Below, in pieces: positions 55,622 to 64,000 of a DNA stretch of 64,000 nt; positions within the stretch are counted from its first letter, which is position 1; each line of letters starts with the position of its first letter. The notes beneath the pieces are model-generated. The model did not search any database, was not told the DNA's origin, and saw only the letters and a program-made list of their open reading frames with translations. A program made the position numbers and the translations under genes. Source of the stretch: Catonia carolina (lineage: Eukaryota; Arthropoda; Insecta; Hemiptera; Achilidae); contig JAQMRL010000004.1 in the NCBI GenBank assembly GCA_035578175.1, forward strand, positions 75,989,901 to 76,053,900, written 5' to 3'.

Positions 55622-56303
55622 CCTTGCCTTCGGGCCAGCCCAGTCAGTCAGCTGGTAGTAAGTCGCTATTATTTGTTAAGTAACAGCGGTTGGGCAAGCG
55701 ACTTTTTATGGTAACCAGCTGACAGCCATCCATGAAGAAAATCTACTGGGAGTCCCTGTTCAAACTCATGTCTAATCCACGTCAAAAAAAATACAGAGAA
55801 AAGCAGCGATCAAATTGGGTAGTTGTTAAAAAAGTACAGTTCCCGATAACAAATAAAAGATGTGTTGTTTAGGTCATCAGCCGAAAGGCTGGTTTGAACC
55901 TGTAGAGGTTTTACTACGTAAAACGAGGAGTGAGGTGGTTTACCATTGCCTTCCTCACTGAGAGGAAAAGTACACTTATCAGCATGCCGGGCCCTCTGAA
56001 AAGCACATATTTTCCACTCTGTAAATGACACCTTCACTTCTTTCACCACAGGGTCTGGCTGTACAATGAAATTCATTACTTTCAGAGGAGATAACTCTGA
56101 TTAGTGTCTTTTACACCTCTACCTCTTCTGTTCTTAAATGATTCAGTCATTTAATTGGCTGACCATGTGATAAGATACAGAACTATTTATTTTAGCCCTG
56201 CAACTAACAGATTGAGTGTAAATAATTTGACACTCCACCTGTCTGTTATGGGCAGAAATAAAAGATAACACATAAAAAAAAAAAAAAAAATTTTTTTTTT
56301 TTT
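55622..56303 (+). mobile_element. SINE D copy, full length, with nested SINE E
   Basis: TTTTATGGT on both sides (55613-55621, 56304-56312). The element starts CCTTGCCTTCGGGCC, has the A-box-like CAGTCAGCTGGTAG and B-box-like TGTTCAAACTC, and ends in AAATAAAAGATAACACATAA plus a poly-A tail. This gives its orientation. SINE E interrupts it at 55862-56255. Confidence 0.85.
55862..56255 (-). mobile_element. SINE E copy, full length with 11-bp target duplication
   Basis: 394 bp, flanked by AAATAAAAGAT (55851-55861 and 56256-56266). Identical length to the copy at 34717. Inserted near the A-rich tail of SINE D. Confidence 0.92.
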
Positions 56304-56469
56304 TTTTATGGTTCTACAGATTAAATTGAAAAATTCCAGTTGCTAGAAAAACCCAACATCGATAAGTGCGTAAAGTTTCATTGTTTTATCTTTAACCAAT
56401 CCTATGAAAAATGTACCTAAAAATTGCAAATTTAACATTGGCGGGATACAAAGTACAGTCTCGCCTTTA

Positions 56470-57375
56470 CGGTTGTGGAAAGCGGAGCGAAGTGTACTGT
56501 GGGTGCATTATGGGAGAATTTTTATAATAACTAATTTTTGATTGCAACAATGATGCGTTCGTTACTTGTATATACACATTCGATGAGCTACAAAATTGGA
56601 AGTACCAAATGAGATGTAGGGAGGTTATATTATATTGTAGATAAAGTGGCGATACTGGGCATTCTGTGCGCAGGCACAGTTCTAAGGTTGGCAAAACTGA
56701 TTTCTCCTGTGCGGGTTGTACGGCGCCTTTACATTCTAGTCGAAATTGAACTCGCGTATCGGTGTGTTGTGAACGCTGCTGAATACCGTGGACCGTTCGA
56801 ATACTTTTTCGTATCTCGATTGGGTTTATTCTCTGATGTTTTACGAAATAAATCTTCTATAAAAATATCTTTAAATTGATAATTATTCTACATTGTTTTG
56901 TAAGTAATCAATTTAATTAATTTAGTATTCGTACTTTAATTAAATATCAGTCAATTTATTTAATTAACTAATTATGTTAACCATTTAATTGGATCCTTTT
57001 GCAAAAATTAGCAGAATTTAACAGCAACTTGTAATCTTACTTGAATCCCTGCATCATCCGGTTGTTTATTAGAATTCAATTTATGGCTAACATTCATTTA
57101 TTTATTATTAACTAAATCCAAGAGATTACAAAAACGGAGTAAAGGATAATTCTAAGATAAAAACTATTACCTAACCCTAAAAATATAAACAATATGTTAA
57201 AATAATTTCTTTCCAATCCATTTCTTACCTCAGTATCAATATTACTTAATTATTTTTGTCAATAAGTTTGTCACGTAATAATATTTACCAAATATTACGT
57301 ATAATTTACCTCGGTGTTTACTTTGAAACGTTCATTATTTATTTTTTACTTTTCTTGCCATGTACGAAAAAATCT
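56470..57375. other. Unassigned sequence
   Basis: 56640-56830 is a little richer in G+C and has a 77-residue open frame without recognisable family. Rest AT-rich. Confidence 0.4.
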
Positions 57376-57757
57376 GCCCATAACAGACAGGTGGAGTGTT
57401 AAATTGTTTACACTCAATCTATTCGTTGCAGGGCTAAAATAAATAATTCTGTTTCTTATCACATGGTCAGCCAATGACTGAATCATTTAAGAACAGAAGA
57501 GGTAGAGGTGTAAGAGACACTAATCAGAGTTATCTCCTCTGAGAGTAATGAATTTCATTATACAGCCAGACCCTGCGGTGAATTAAGTGAAGGTGTCATT
57601 TGTAGAGTGGAAAATAAATGTTGTTTTCAGAGGGCTTGGCAAGCTGATAAGCGTACTTTTCCATTCAGTGAGGAAGGCAAAGGGTAAACCACCTTTCTCC
57701 TCGTTTTACTTAGTAAAACCTCTACAGGTTAAAATCAGCCTTTCGGCTGATGACAAC
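57376..57757 (+). mobile_element. SINE E copy, full length
   Basis: GCCCATAACAGACAGGTGGA to TTTCGGCTGATGACAAC. Small deletions inside. Confidence 0.83.
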
Positions 57758-57807
57758 ATGAAAAAATATAGGTATGGCAATTTATATTCTTTTGACATAT
57801 TACGGAT

Positions 57808-57876
57808 ATAGACATTTTCAGGTCCCCTGAATCCAAAAATAAACCATGTTTTTAGTAATTGGTCGTGTGTTTGTAT
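57808..57876 (+). mobile_element. Short HINE fragment
   Basis: GACATTTTCAGGTCCCCTGA to TTGGTCGTGTGTTTG, from the region just before the microsatellite. It lies immediately before a complete HINE in the same orientation. Confidence 0.75.
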
Positions 57877-57896
57877 GTAAGTGACAAATTATTTTT

Positions 57897-58026
57897 ACTT
57901 TCTCTTGCCTATATGAATATATAGGAAGGAAAGTATTGTTTTCATGTCGATTTTTCGAAATCGAGTTTTCACCGGATCTACACGTTTTCAGACCCCCTGA
58001 ACCCAAAAACATGTTTTTAGCGATTG

Positions 58027-58073
<47 letters not shown>

Positions 58074-58150
58074 CGCGCGTGCGTACGTGCGTGCATACGT
58101 GCGTGCGCGCGTGCGTGTGTGTGTGTGCGCGCGTGTGCGTGTGCGTATGC

Positions 58151-58200
<50 letters not shown>

Positions 58201-58975
58201 AAAATATCTCAAGAACGGAACGTTGTACGAACTTGAAACTTGAAACTTAAGTTACATACCCTTACCGGACCCGACACGAACATTTTGATCAAAATCGGTC
58301 AACCGGAAGTAGTCGTTTATTCGTGTAATTTTTCACTTTTTTGTGATTTTCTCAAAAACTGGTCCTACGATTTTTTTTAAAAATCGCCTGGTTTACTCAA
58401 TTTTTTATTCTCTATAAGATAGGGTAGGCGTCATGTGTGCTGAAATTCTTGGTGAGGCTGTTTTCACGTAAAAAAATACTTTTTTTAAGATTGGGGCTTT
58501 AATATGCATTTTAGCGCAAAACATTATATAATAAAAGTTGTAGAAAATTTAACAACCTACAACTTTTATTTCAAACATTTTTTTGCAAAACGCTTAGTTT
58601 AGCAGTAATTAGCGATTTTCTGATTTTTTCTCACGAAAACGTGTGAAAAATCGATTTTTTTAAGATTTCGGCCTTAGTATGCATTTTACGACAAAAGTGT
58701 ATATAATTAAATTTATAGAAAATTAAAAGATCTACAACTTTTATTTAAAGCATTTTTCTCTACAGAGCCTAGTTTATAGAGAAAGAGTGATTTTCCGTAT
58801 TTCGAAGCCAAACTGAGGTTGATTTTCATTTTGCGTCTTTCACTCATGATTAAAATTAGGTTATGTTTATTGACGTTAGTTTTTTGTTTATTTCTAATGT
58901 TTTATTACTAATGTTAGGTTTATTGTTAATTATTTGCACTGGCAAGAGAAAGTTGTGTGAGTGTTTCACACCAGA
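57897..58975 (+). mobile_element. HINE copy, complete, very long microsatellite
   Basis: ACTTTCTCTTGCC at 57897 to CACACCAGA at 58975. The extra length comes from the TG/CG tract at 58031-58198. Confidence 0.92.
58031..58198. repeat. (TG)n/(CG)n microsatellite inside HINE
   Basis: About 170 bp of alternating TG, CG and TA steps, strongly Z-DNA-prone. It makes long chance frames in all six phases (Cys/Val, His/Thr, Ala/Arg), which are not genes. Confidence 0.95.
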
Positions 58976-58984
58976 TTTTTTTGT

Positions 58985-59202
58985 TTTTATTTATCATCGG
59001 GAACTGTACAATATTGACAACTGCCCAATTTTATTTCTGCTTCTCGCTGTATTTTTGGTGTTGATTAGGCATGAGTTTGAAAAACAGGGACCCCCAGTAG
59101 AGTTTGTTCACAGATAGATGTCAGCTGGTCACCATATAACGTCGCTTGCACAACCTTTGTTACTTAACAAAAATAGTTTCTTACCACCTGACTGATTGGG
59201 TC
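58985..59202 (-). mobile_element. SINE D copy
   Basis: GGGAACTGTACAATATTGAC to GTTACTTAAC and the TGACTGATTGGGTC end, minus orientation, diverged. It sits directly after a HINE end. Confidence 0.75.
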
Positions 59203-59771
59203 TGAAGACGAAATAACTCAAAAACGGAAAAATCTTCCGAGATGAAAATTTCGCCGGGCTGACGGGCGGGAGCGAAAGTTACGGACTACAAGAGAGCTAC
59301 ATTAACGGAGCTCACATTTACTACAAATTGCTACATGTACTTCATTTTTTATGCTCTACAAGTTAGGTTAGGCGACATGACTGCTGGGATTCTTGGAGAG
59401 GCTGTTCTCTCGTAGAAATTTTTTTTTTAAGATTGCAGCTTTAACATACATTTTAGGGCAAAAGTGTATATGGATCAAAGTTGTAGACAATTTTAAAATC
59501 TATAACTTTTATTTCAAACATTTTTTGTATAACGCTTTGTTTAGCGGTGATTAGTGATTTCTGTTTTTTTTCATGAAAATCTGTAAAAAAGTGAATTTAT
59601 GAAGGGATTTATTTTGAAAAATGAAATGAATTTTTTAAGATTTTCGACTTTTATTTGACGTATTTTTTAAATATTTTGGACAAAAATCTATATAGTAATC
59701 AAATTTATGGGAAATTAAAAGCCGTACATTTTTTATTTCGCGGCTTGAACATGAATTTTAGGGCAAAAGTG

Positions 59772-61096
59772 TACGAGGGGGTACCCAAAAGTATCCGGAA
59801 TAGCTCTGCTGTGGGCGGAGCTTGTGCAGTACAAATTCCCGCCACTAGGCTGCTTGTAGCGCTACTCATTGCCAATTCAATGCCATTTTGTTCGTTGATC
59901 TAGCTTGTTCTGTTCTCGTGCAGTGATTGTTCTCGCTAGTGCTGTTTTGTGCTCGTGTCGTTTTTCATGATGGCAAGTTTTAATGAACAACGTGCGGCTG
60001 TGAAATTTTGCTTCTTGCTCGGTAAAAACGCCGCGGAAACAGTTGTAATGTTGAACACAGCTTACAAAGACGACGCTATTGGAAAAACCCAAGTGTACGA
60101 GTGGTTTTTGCGCTTTAAAAATGGCGACATGTCGATTGAGAACAAACCTCGTTCTGGACGACCGTCGACTTCCCGAACAGACGAAAATGTTGTGAAAGTG
60201 AAAGAAATTGTACGAACAGACCGACGACAGACCATTGACCAAATATCACAGGTTAGTGGGTTATCTTGGAGCTCAGTCCAACGCATTTTAACAGAAGACT
60301 TGACAATGAAAAGAGTCGCTGCCAAGTTTGTGCCTCGGGTTCTGACAGACACTCAAAAGGAACGTCGAATTGAAACGTGTAGTGATTTGAAACAACAGCT
60401 TGAAACTGATCCAGATTTCATGTCAAAGATCATTACGGGTGACGAGTCTTGGTGCTATGGGTACGACCCAGAAACCAAACAACAATCCAGTCAATGGAAG
60501 ACTTCATTATCACCCCGACCAAAAAAGTCGTCAAGTCAGATCGAACATCAAAACAATGCTGATTTGTTTTTTTGATGTGAGGGGAATTGTCCATTCAGAG
60601 TTCGTTCCACCAGGCCAGACGGTAAATCAAGCTTTTTATCTTGAAGTGTTAAGAAGACTACGAAACAGCATTCGTCGTAAAAGACCTAATTTGTGGCAGA
60701 CAGGGGACTGGTTTTTCCACCACGACAACGCGCCTGCACACACGGCAATCTCGGTTACCCAGTTTTTGGCGTAAAACGGCATGGTTTTGCTAACACTCGC
60801 ACCGTACTCACCCGATCTGGCTCCGTGTGATTTTTTCTTGTTCCCACGCATGAAAAGGGGCATGAAAGGTCTCCGATTTAACAACGTTGATGATGTCAAG
60901 AAAAAAACGACGGATGAGCTGGCAGCCATCACTGAAGAGGAGTACAAAAAATGTTTTGAACAGTGGAAGCACCGGTGGGACAAATGTATTAGTTGTAATG
61001 GAGAGTATTTTGAAGGGGATAAGGTTCTTTTGTAAAAAAATTAAAAATAAATAGTTTTAAAAAATAATTCCGGTTTCTTTTGGGTACCCCCTCGTA
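59772..61096 (+). mobile_element. mariner element, near full length
   Basis: Ends TACGAGGGGGTACCCAAAAG and its inverse (right end CTTTTGGGTACCCCCTCGTA), with TA as target. Without the element the site reads AAAGTGTATATGGATCAA, matching the upstream duplicate unit. At about 1.3 kb it has the normal mariner length. Confidence 0.92.
59967..61035 (+). pseudogene. mariner transposase with one frameshift and one stop
   Basis: From ATG 59967 (MMASFNEQRAAVKFC): N-terminal HTH region with VYEWFLRFKNGDMSIENKPR, a second HTH with IDQISQVSGLSWSSVQRIL, then ITGDESWCYGYDPETKQQSS with the first catalytic Asp. A one-base frame change occurs near 60520. The second frame gives ICFFDVRGIVHSEFVPPGQT and HHDNAPAHTAISVTQFLA, then TAA (about 60772), then YSPDLAPCDFFLFPRMKRGM and a normal C-terminus to 61035. 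The last two Asp are 34 apart, the mariner D,D34D signature. About 345 codons in total, the usual family length, so this copy decayed recently and only slightly. Confidence 0.93.
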
Positions 61097-61496
61097 TATG
61101 GATCAAGTTGTAGACAATTTTAAAATCAACAACTTTTATTTCAAACATTTTTTTGTATAACGCTTCGTTTAGCGGTGATTAATAATTTCTGTTTTTTTTT
61201 CATGTAAAAAAGTGAATTTATAAAATGAATTTTTTTTTGAAAAATAAAATGAATTTTTAAAGATTTTCCACTTTTATTTTGACGTATTTTTTAAAAATAT
61301 TTTGGACAAAAATCTATATAATCAAATTTATGGGAAATTAAAAGCCATACAACTTTTATTTTAAGCATTTTTCTCTATAGAGCCTAGTTTAGCGTGAAGG
61401 AGTAATTTTCCGTATTATTAAGTCTAACCAAGATTGGTTTTCATTTTTCATTATTCACTCTTGATTAAAATTAAGTTATGTTTCTGAGTTAGTTTT

Positions 61497-61647
61497 ACTT
61501 TCTCTTGCCAATATAAATATATAGGAAGGAAAGTATTGTTTTCATGTCGATTTTTCGAAATCGAGTTTTCACCGGATCTATACGTTTTCAGACCCCCTGA
61601 ACCCAAAAAACATGTTTTTAGCGATTGGTCTGTGTGTGTGTGTCTGA

Positions 61648-61682
<35 letters not shown>

Positions 61683-62457
61683 CAAAATATCTCTAGAACG
61701 GAACATCGTACGAACTTGAAACTTGAAACTTAAGTTACGTACCACTACCGGACTCGACACGAACATTTTCATCAAAATCGGTCAACCGGAAGTGGTAGTT
61801 TATTCGTGTAATTTTTCACTTTTTTGCGATTTTCTCAAAAACTGGTCCTACGATTTTTTTAAAAATCGCCTGGTTTACTCAATTTTTTATTCTCTACAAG
61901 ATAGGGTAGGCGTCATGTTTGCTGAAATTCTGGGTGAGGCTGTTTTCACGTAAAAACGTTGTTTTTTTTAAGATTACAGCTTTAATATGCATTTTAGCGC
62001 AAAACTTTATATAATAAAAGTTGTAGAGAATTGAAAATTCTACAACTTTTATTCAAACAATTTTTTGTATAACGCTTAGTTTAGCGGTAATTTGCGATTT
62101 TCTGTTTTTTTTCTCACGAAAATGTGTGAAAAATTGATTTTTTTAAGATTTCGGCCTTAGTATGCATTTTACGACAAAAGTGTATATAATTTAATTTATA
62201 GAAAATTAAAAGATCTACAACTTTTATTTAAAGCATTTTTCTCTACAGAGCCTAGTTTAGAGAGAAAGCGTGATTTTCCGTATTTCTAAGCCAAACTGAG
62301 GTTGATTTTCATTTTGCATCATTCACTCATGATTAAAATAAGGTTATGTTTTTGAGGTTAGTTTTTTGTTTATTTCTAATATTTTATTAATAATGTTAGG
62401 TTTATTGTTAATTATTTGCATTGGCAAGAGAAAGTTGTGTGAGTGTTTCACACCAGA
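61497..62457 (+). mobile_element. HINE copy, complete
   Basis: ACTTTCTCTTGCC at 61497 to CACACCAGA at 62457, 961 bp, inserted after GTTAGTTTT of the subfamily C remnant. Confidence 0.92.
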
Positions 62458-62513
62458 TGTTTGAATATAAAGTTACGTAAACGTTCTAAAAATCAGAGAA
62501 ATCGTACCATTTT

Positions 62514-63224
62514 TATTTTTTCTTGCTTTATATGAAATATTGGAAACGAAAGTATTTATTTTCATGTCAATATTTTGAAATCAAGTTTTCATCGGAAATA
62601 CCTATTTGTAGGCCCCCTGATCCCAAAAAACATGTTTTACAGATTGGCCTGTGTGAAAGAAATATGTCAAAAACGGTGAAACTTGGAACTTAGGTACCAC
62701 TACAGGACCCGACACGAACATTTAAATCAAAATCGATCAACCGGAAGTAGAAGTTTATTCGTGGAATTTTTCACTTTTTTGCGATTTTCTCGAAACCGTA
62801 CCGACGATTTTCGTTAAAATCGCGTTATTTACTACATTATTTTATGCTCTACATGATAGAGCAAGCGACATGTCTGCTGAAATTCGTGAGGGGCTGTACT
62901 TTTGAATTATTATAAAATAGTTTTTAAGGTTGCATCCTTAATATAGGTGTTAGGAAAGTGTATACAATTACGTTGTAGAAAATTAAAATCCTAAAACTTT
63001 AATTTTAAGAATTTTTTCTAGAGCGCTTAGATTTGCTTCAGTTTGTGATTTTCCGTATTTTGCTCGTTGAAATCGGTAAAAAATGTGTTATTTCTAAGAT
63101 TGTGGCCTTAGCATTTTACGACTTAAGTATAAAAGCTGACGTTGTAGAAAATTGAAAAACATACAACTTTTATTCCAAGCATTTTTTCCTACAGAGCTTA
63201 GTTTCAGTAATTTTCCGTATTTTT
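62514..63224 (+). mobile_element. HINE subfamily B, strongly diverged
   Basis: Starts TTTTTTCTTGCTTTATATG and follows the HINE order (CCCCCTGATCCCAAAAAACA, ACACGAACATTTAAATCAAA, TTTATGCTCTACATGATAG) with many changes and without the (TG)n tract. The hairpin end is absent; a younger HINE joins at TTTTCCGTATTTTT. Confidence 0.78.
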
Positions 63225-63553
63225 ACTTTCTCTTGCCTATAGCCTATGAATATATAGGAAGGAAAGTATTGTTTTCATGTCAGTTTTTCGAAATTGAGTT
63301 TTCACCGGATCTACACGTTTTCAGGCCACCTGACCCAAAAACCATGTTTTTAGCGATTGGTCTGTGCCAATCACAAGCCACTCATAAGCCAAACTGAGGT
63401 CGATTTTCATTTTGCGTCTTTCACTCATGATTAAAATAAGGTTATGTTTATTGAGGTTAGTTTTTTTATTTCTAATGTTTTATTACTAATATATTGGTTA
63501 TATTGGTCATTATTTGCATTGGAAAGAGAAAGTTGTGTGTCTTTCACACCAGA
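63225..63553 (+). mobile_element. HINE copy with large internal deletion
   Basis: First about 145 bp (ACTTTCTCTTGCC to GATTGGTCTGTGCC) joined to the last about 175 bp (AAGCCAAACTGAGGTCGATT to CACACCAGA). Both termini are kept, a 329-bp mini-element. Confidence 0.85.
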
Positions 63554-64000
63554 TTTAAAAAAAACTTTTTTACACACAAAAACGTTTTACTGTAGGCGCC
63601 GCGGATAATCCGCGAAGCGGATAATGAGAATTTACTTTACTACGTATAGCAAGTTTTCTTTCCATACATTCGCTAAATCTGTCTCTCCTTGTAATCCGGC
63701 ATATTCGGGGTTTTACTGTATAATGTATTTACGTCATACAATTTCATGCCCATCGTTTGAAAAAATATTTATGAACGTAATTTACATACCGCTTGTCAGT
63801 TATGAAAATTTGTAATGCGTACGTTTATCAAAGATATTCGAAAATTAAACAAAATTTTTGAATAGAATTAATTTAAGCAAAATTATCCATCCGAAAATAC
63901 TGAAGAGAGTTCCTTTTTTATTTAGATTAAGGGTTTTCGTTGCCTGAAGATAATTTTTAATTTTAATGTTGAAGCTTTGTTGACTGTTTTGAAAGATTAT
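63554..64000. other. Unassigned; possible Tigger-type end near 63590-63720
   Basis: Contains TTTTACTGTAGGCGCCGCGG followed by AATCCGCGAAGCGGATAATG, and later GGGGTTTTACTGTATAATG, motifs seen at ends of Tigger-like MITEs. No complete element can be defined. The right edge has no gene recognised. Confidence 0.35.

Larger units (their letters stand above)
54078..56465 (+). mobile_element. MITE G copy holding three younger insertions
   Basis: Starts GTGAGACTG after TTAA (54074-54077) and ends CAGTCTCGCC before TTTA. The MITE sequence is in three pieces (54078-54431, 55386-55621, 56304-56465) separated by a HINE and by a SINE D that itself holds a SINE E. The pieces line up with 35612-36355. Confidence 0.85.
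59338..61496 (+). mobile_element. HINE subfamily C remnant with internal tandem duplication and a mariner
   Basis: Starts in TTTTTTATGCTCTACAAGTT and carries the subfamily C marker CTGTTCTCTCGTAG. The segment beginning TTTTAGGGCAAAAGTGTATA (59452) is repeated from 59757 (period about 306 bp once the mariner is removed). The mariner is inserted in the second unit. The hairpin end is missing because a younger HINE starts at 61497. Confidence 0.75.

Noticed and set aside
58017..58250. Several open frames of 60-104 residues over the TG/CG tract
   Set aside because: Cys-Val, His-Thr and Ala-Arg repeats in all frames are products of the microsatellite.
1..64000. CRISPR arrays, bacterial operons, integrated virus genes
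   Set aside because: No regularly spaced short repeats with unique spacers, no bacterial gene organisation and no recognisable viral protein were seen.

Overview
This window looks like nuclear DNA from an arthropod with a large, repeat-rich genome, most likely an insect. It is AT-rich, and its mobile elements are mariner (D,D34D), DD41D Tc1/mariner relatives, pogo/Tigger, P-element/THAP, PIF/Harbinger with a MADF gene, Jockey- and RTE-like non-LTR retrotransposons, and tRNA-derived SINEs. The species cannot be named from the sequence. No bacterial genes, rRNA genes, functional tRNA genes or CRISPR arrays were seen.

The one candidate host gene is on the minus strand. A fully open stretch of 343 codons runs from 1029 off the left edge and starts just after a splice acceptor (CAG). 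Two shorter candidate exons end at GTAAGT donors: 7876-8070 and 52609-52806. All junctions are phase 0, so the three could join into one protein of at least 474 residues. If that model holds, most of the window is two introns of about 6.8 kb and 44.5 kb filled with mobile DNA. The product is not recognised; the third exon is Ser/Lys-rich and carries a 43-residue tandem repeat.

The dominant repeat is an approximately 950-bp element with about twenty copies or pieces. One end is ACTTTCTCTTGCC. The other end has the inverted copy GGCAAGAGAAAGT followed by a 6-bp-stem hairpin and CAGA. A (TG)n microsatellite lies inside, and insertions fall between T residues without a visible duplication. This asymmetric layout matches non-autonomous Helentrons (HINE, DINE-1-like); the name HINE is used below. 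Diverged subfamilies, a palindromic derivative, an internally triplicated copy and internally deleted copies are present.

Region by region: 1-8 kb holds exons 3 and 2, a foldback element, a GC-rich island with two histone-type 3' stem-loops on the minus strand, a non-LTR fragment and a P-like element with target duplications. 8-17 kb is HINE and SINE clusters with a nested 1.2-kb foldback. 17-24 kb has a tRNA-derived SINE, a pogo-like element and an inverted-end mariner. 24-40 kb has HINEs, minisatellites, Jockey and RTE-like fragments, a TTAA-flanked MITE and a head-swapped SINE. 40-47 kb has a foldback DD41D element, a PIF/Harbinger element containing a retrotransposon fragment, and a large palindrome containing another Tc1/mariner relative. 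48-57 kb has SINEs, MITEs and a four-deep nest. 57-64 kb has HINEs and a nearly complete mariner inside a tandemly duplicated HINE.

No intact autonomous transposon was found. Every transposase or reverse transcriptase seen is truncated, frameshifted or interrupted. Nesting gives a relative order: the TTAA MITE and the 394-bp SINE predate at least some HINE insertions, the foldback at 12.3 kb postdates a HINE, and the mariner at 59.8 kb postdates a duplication in an older HINE subfamily.
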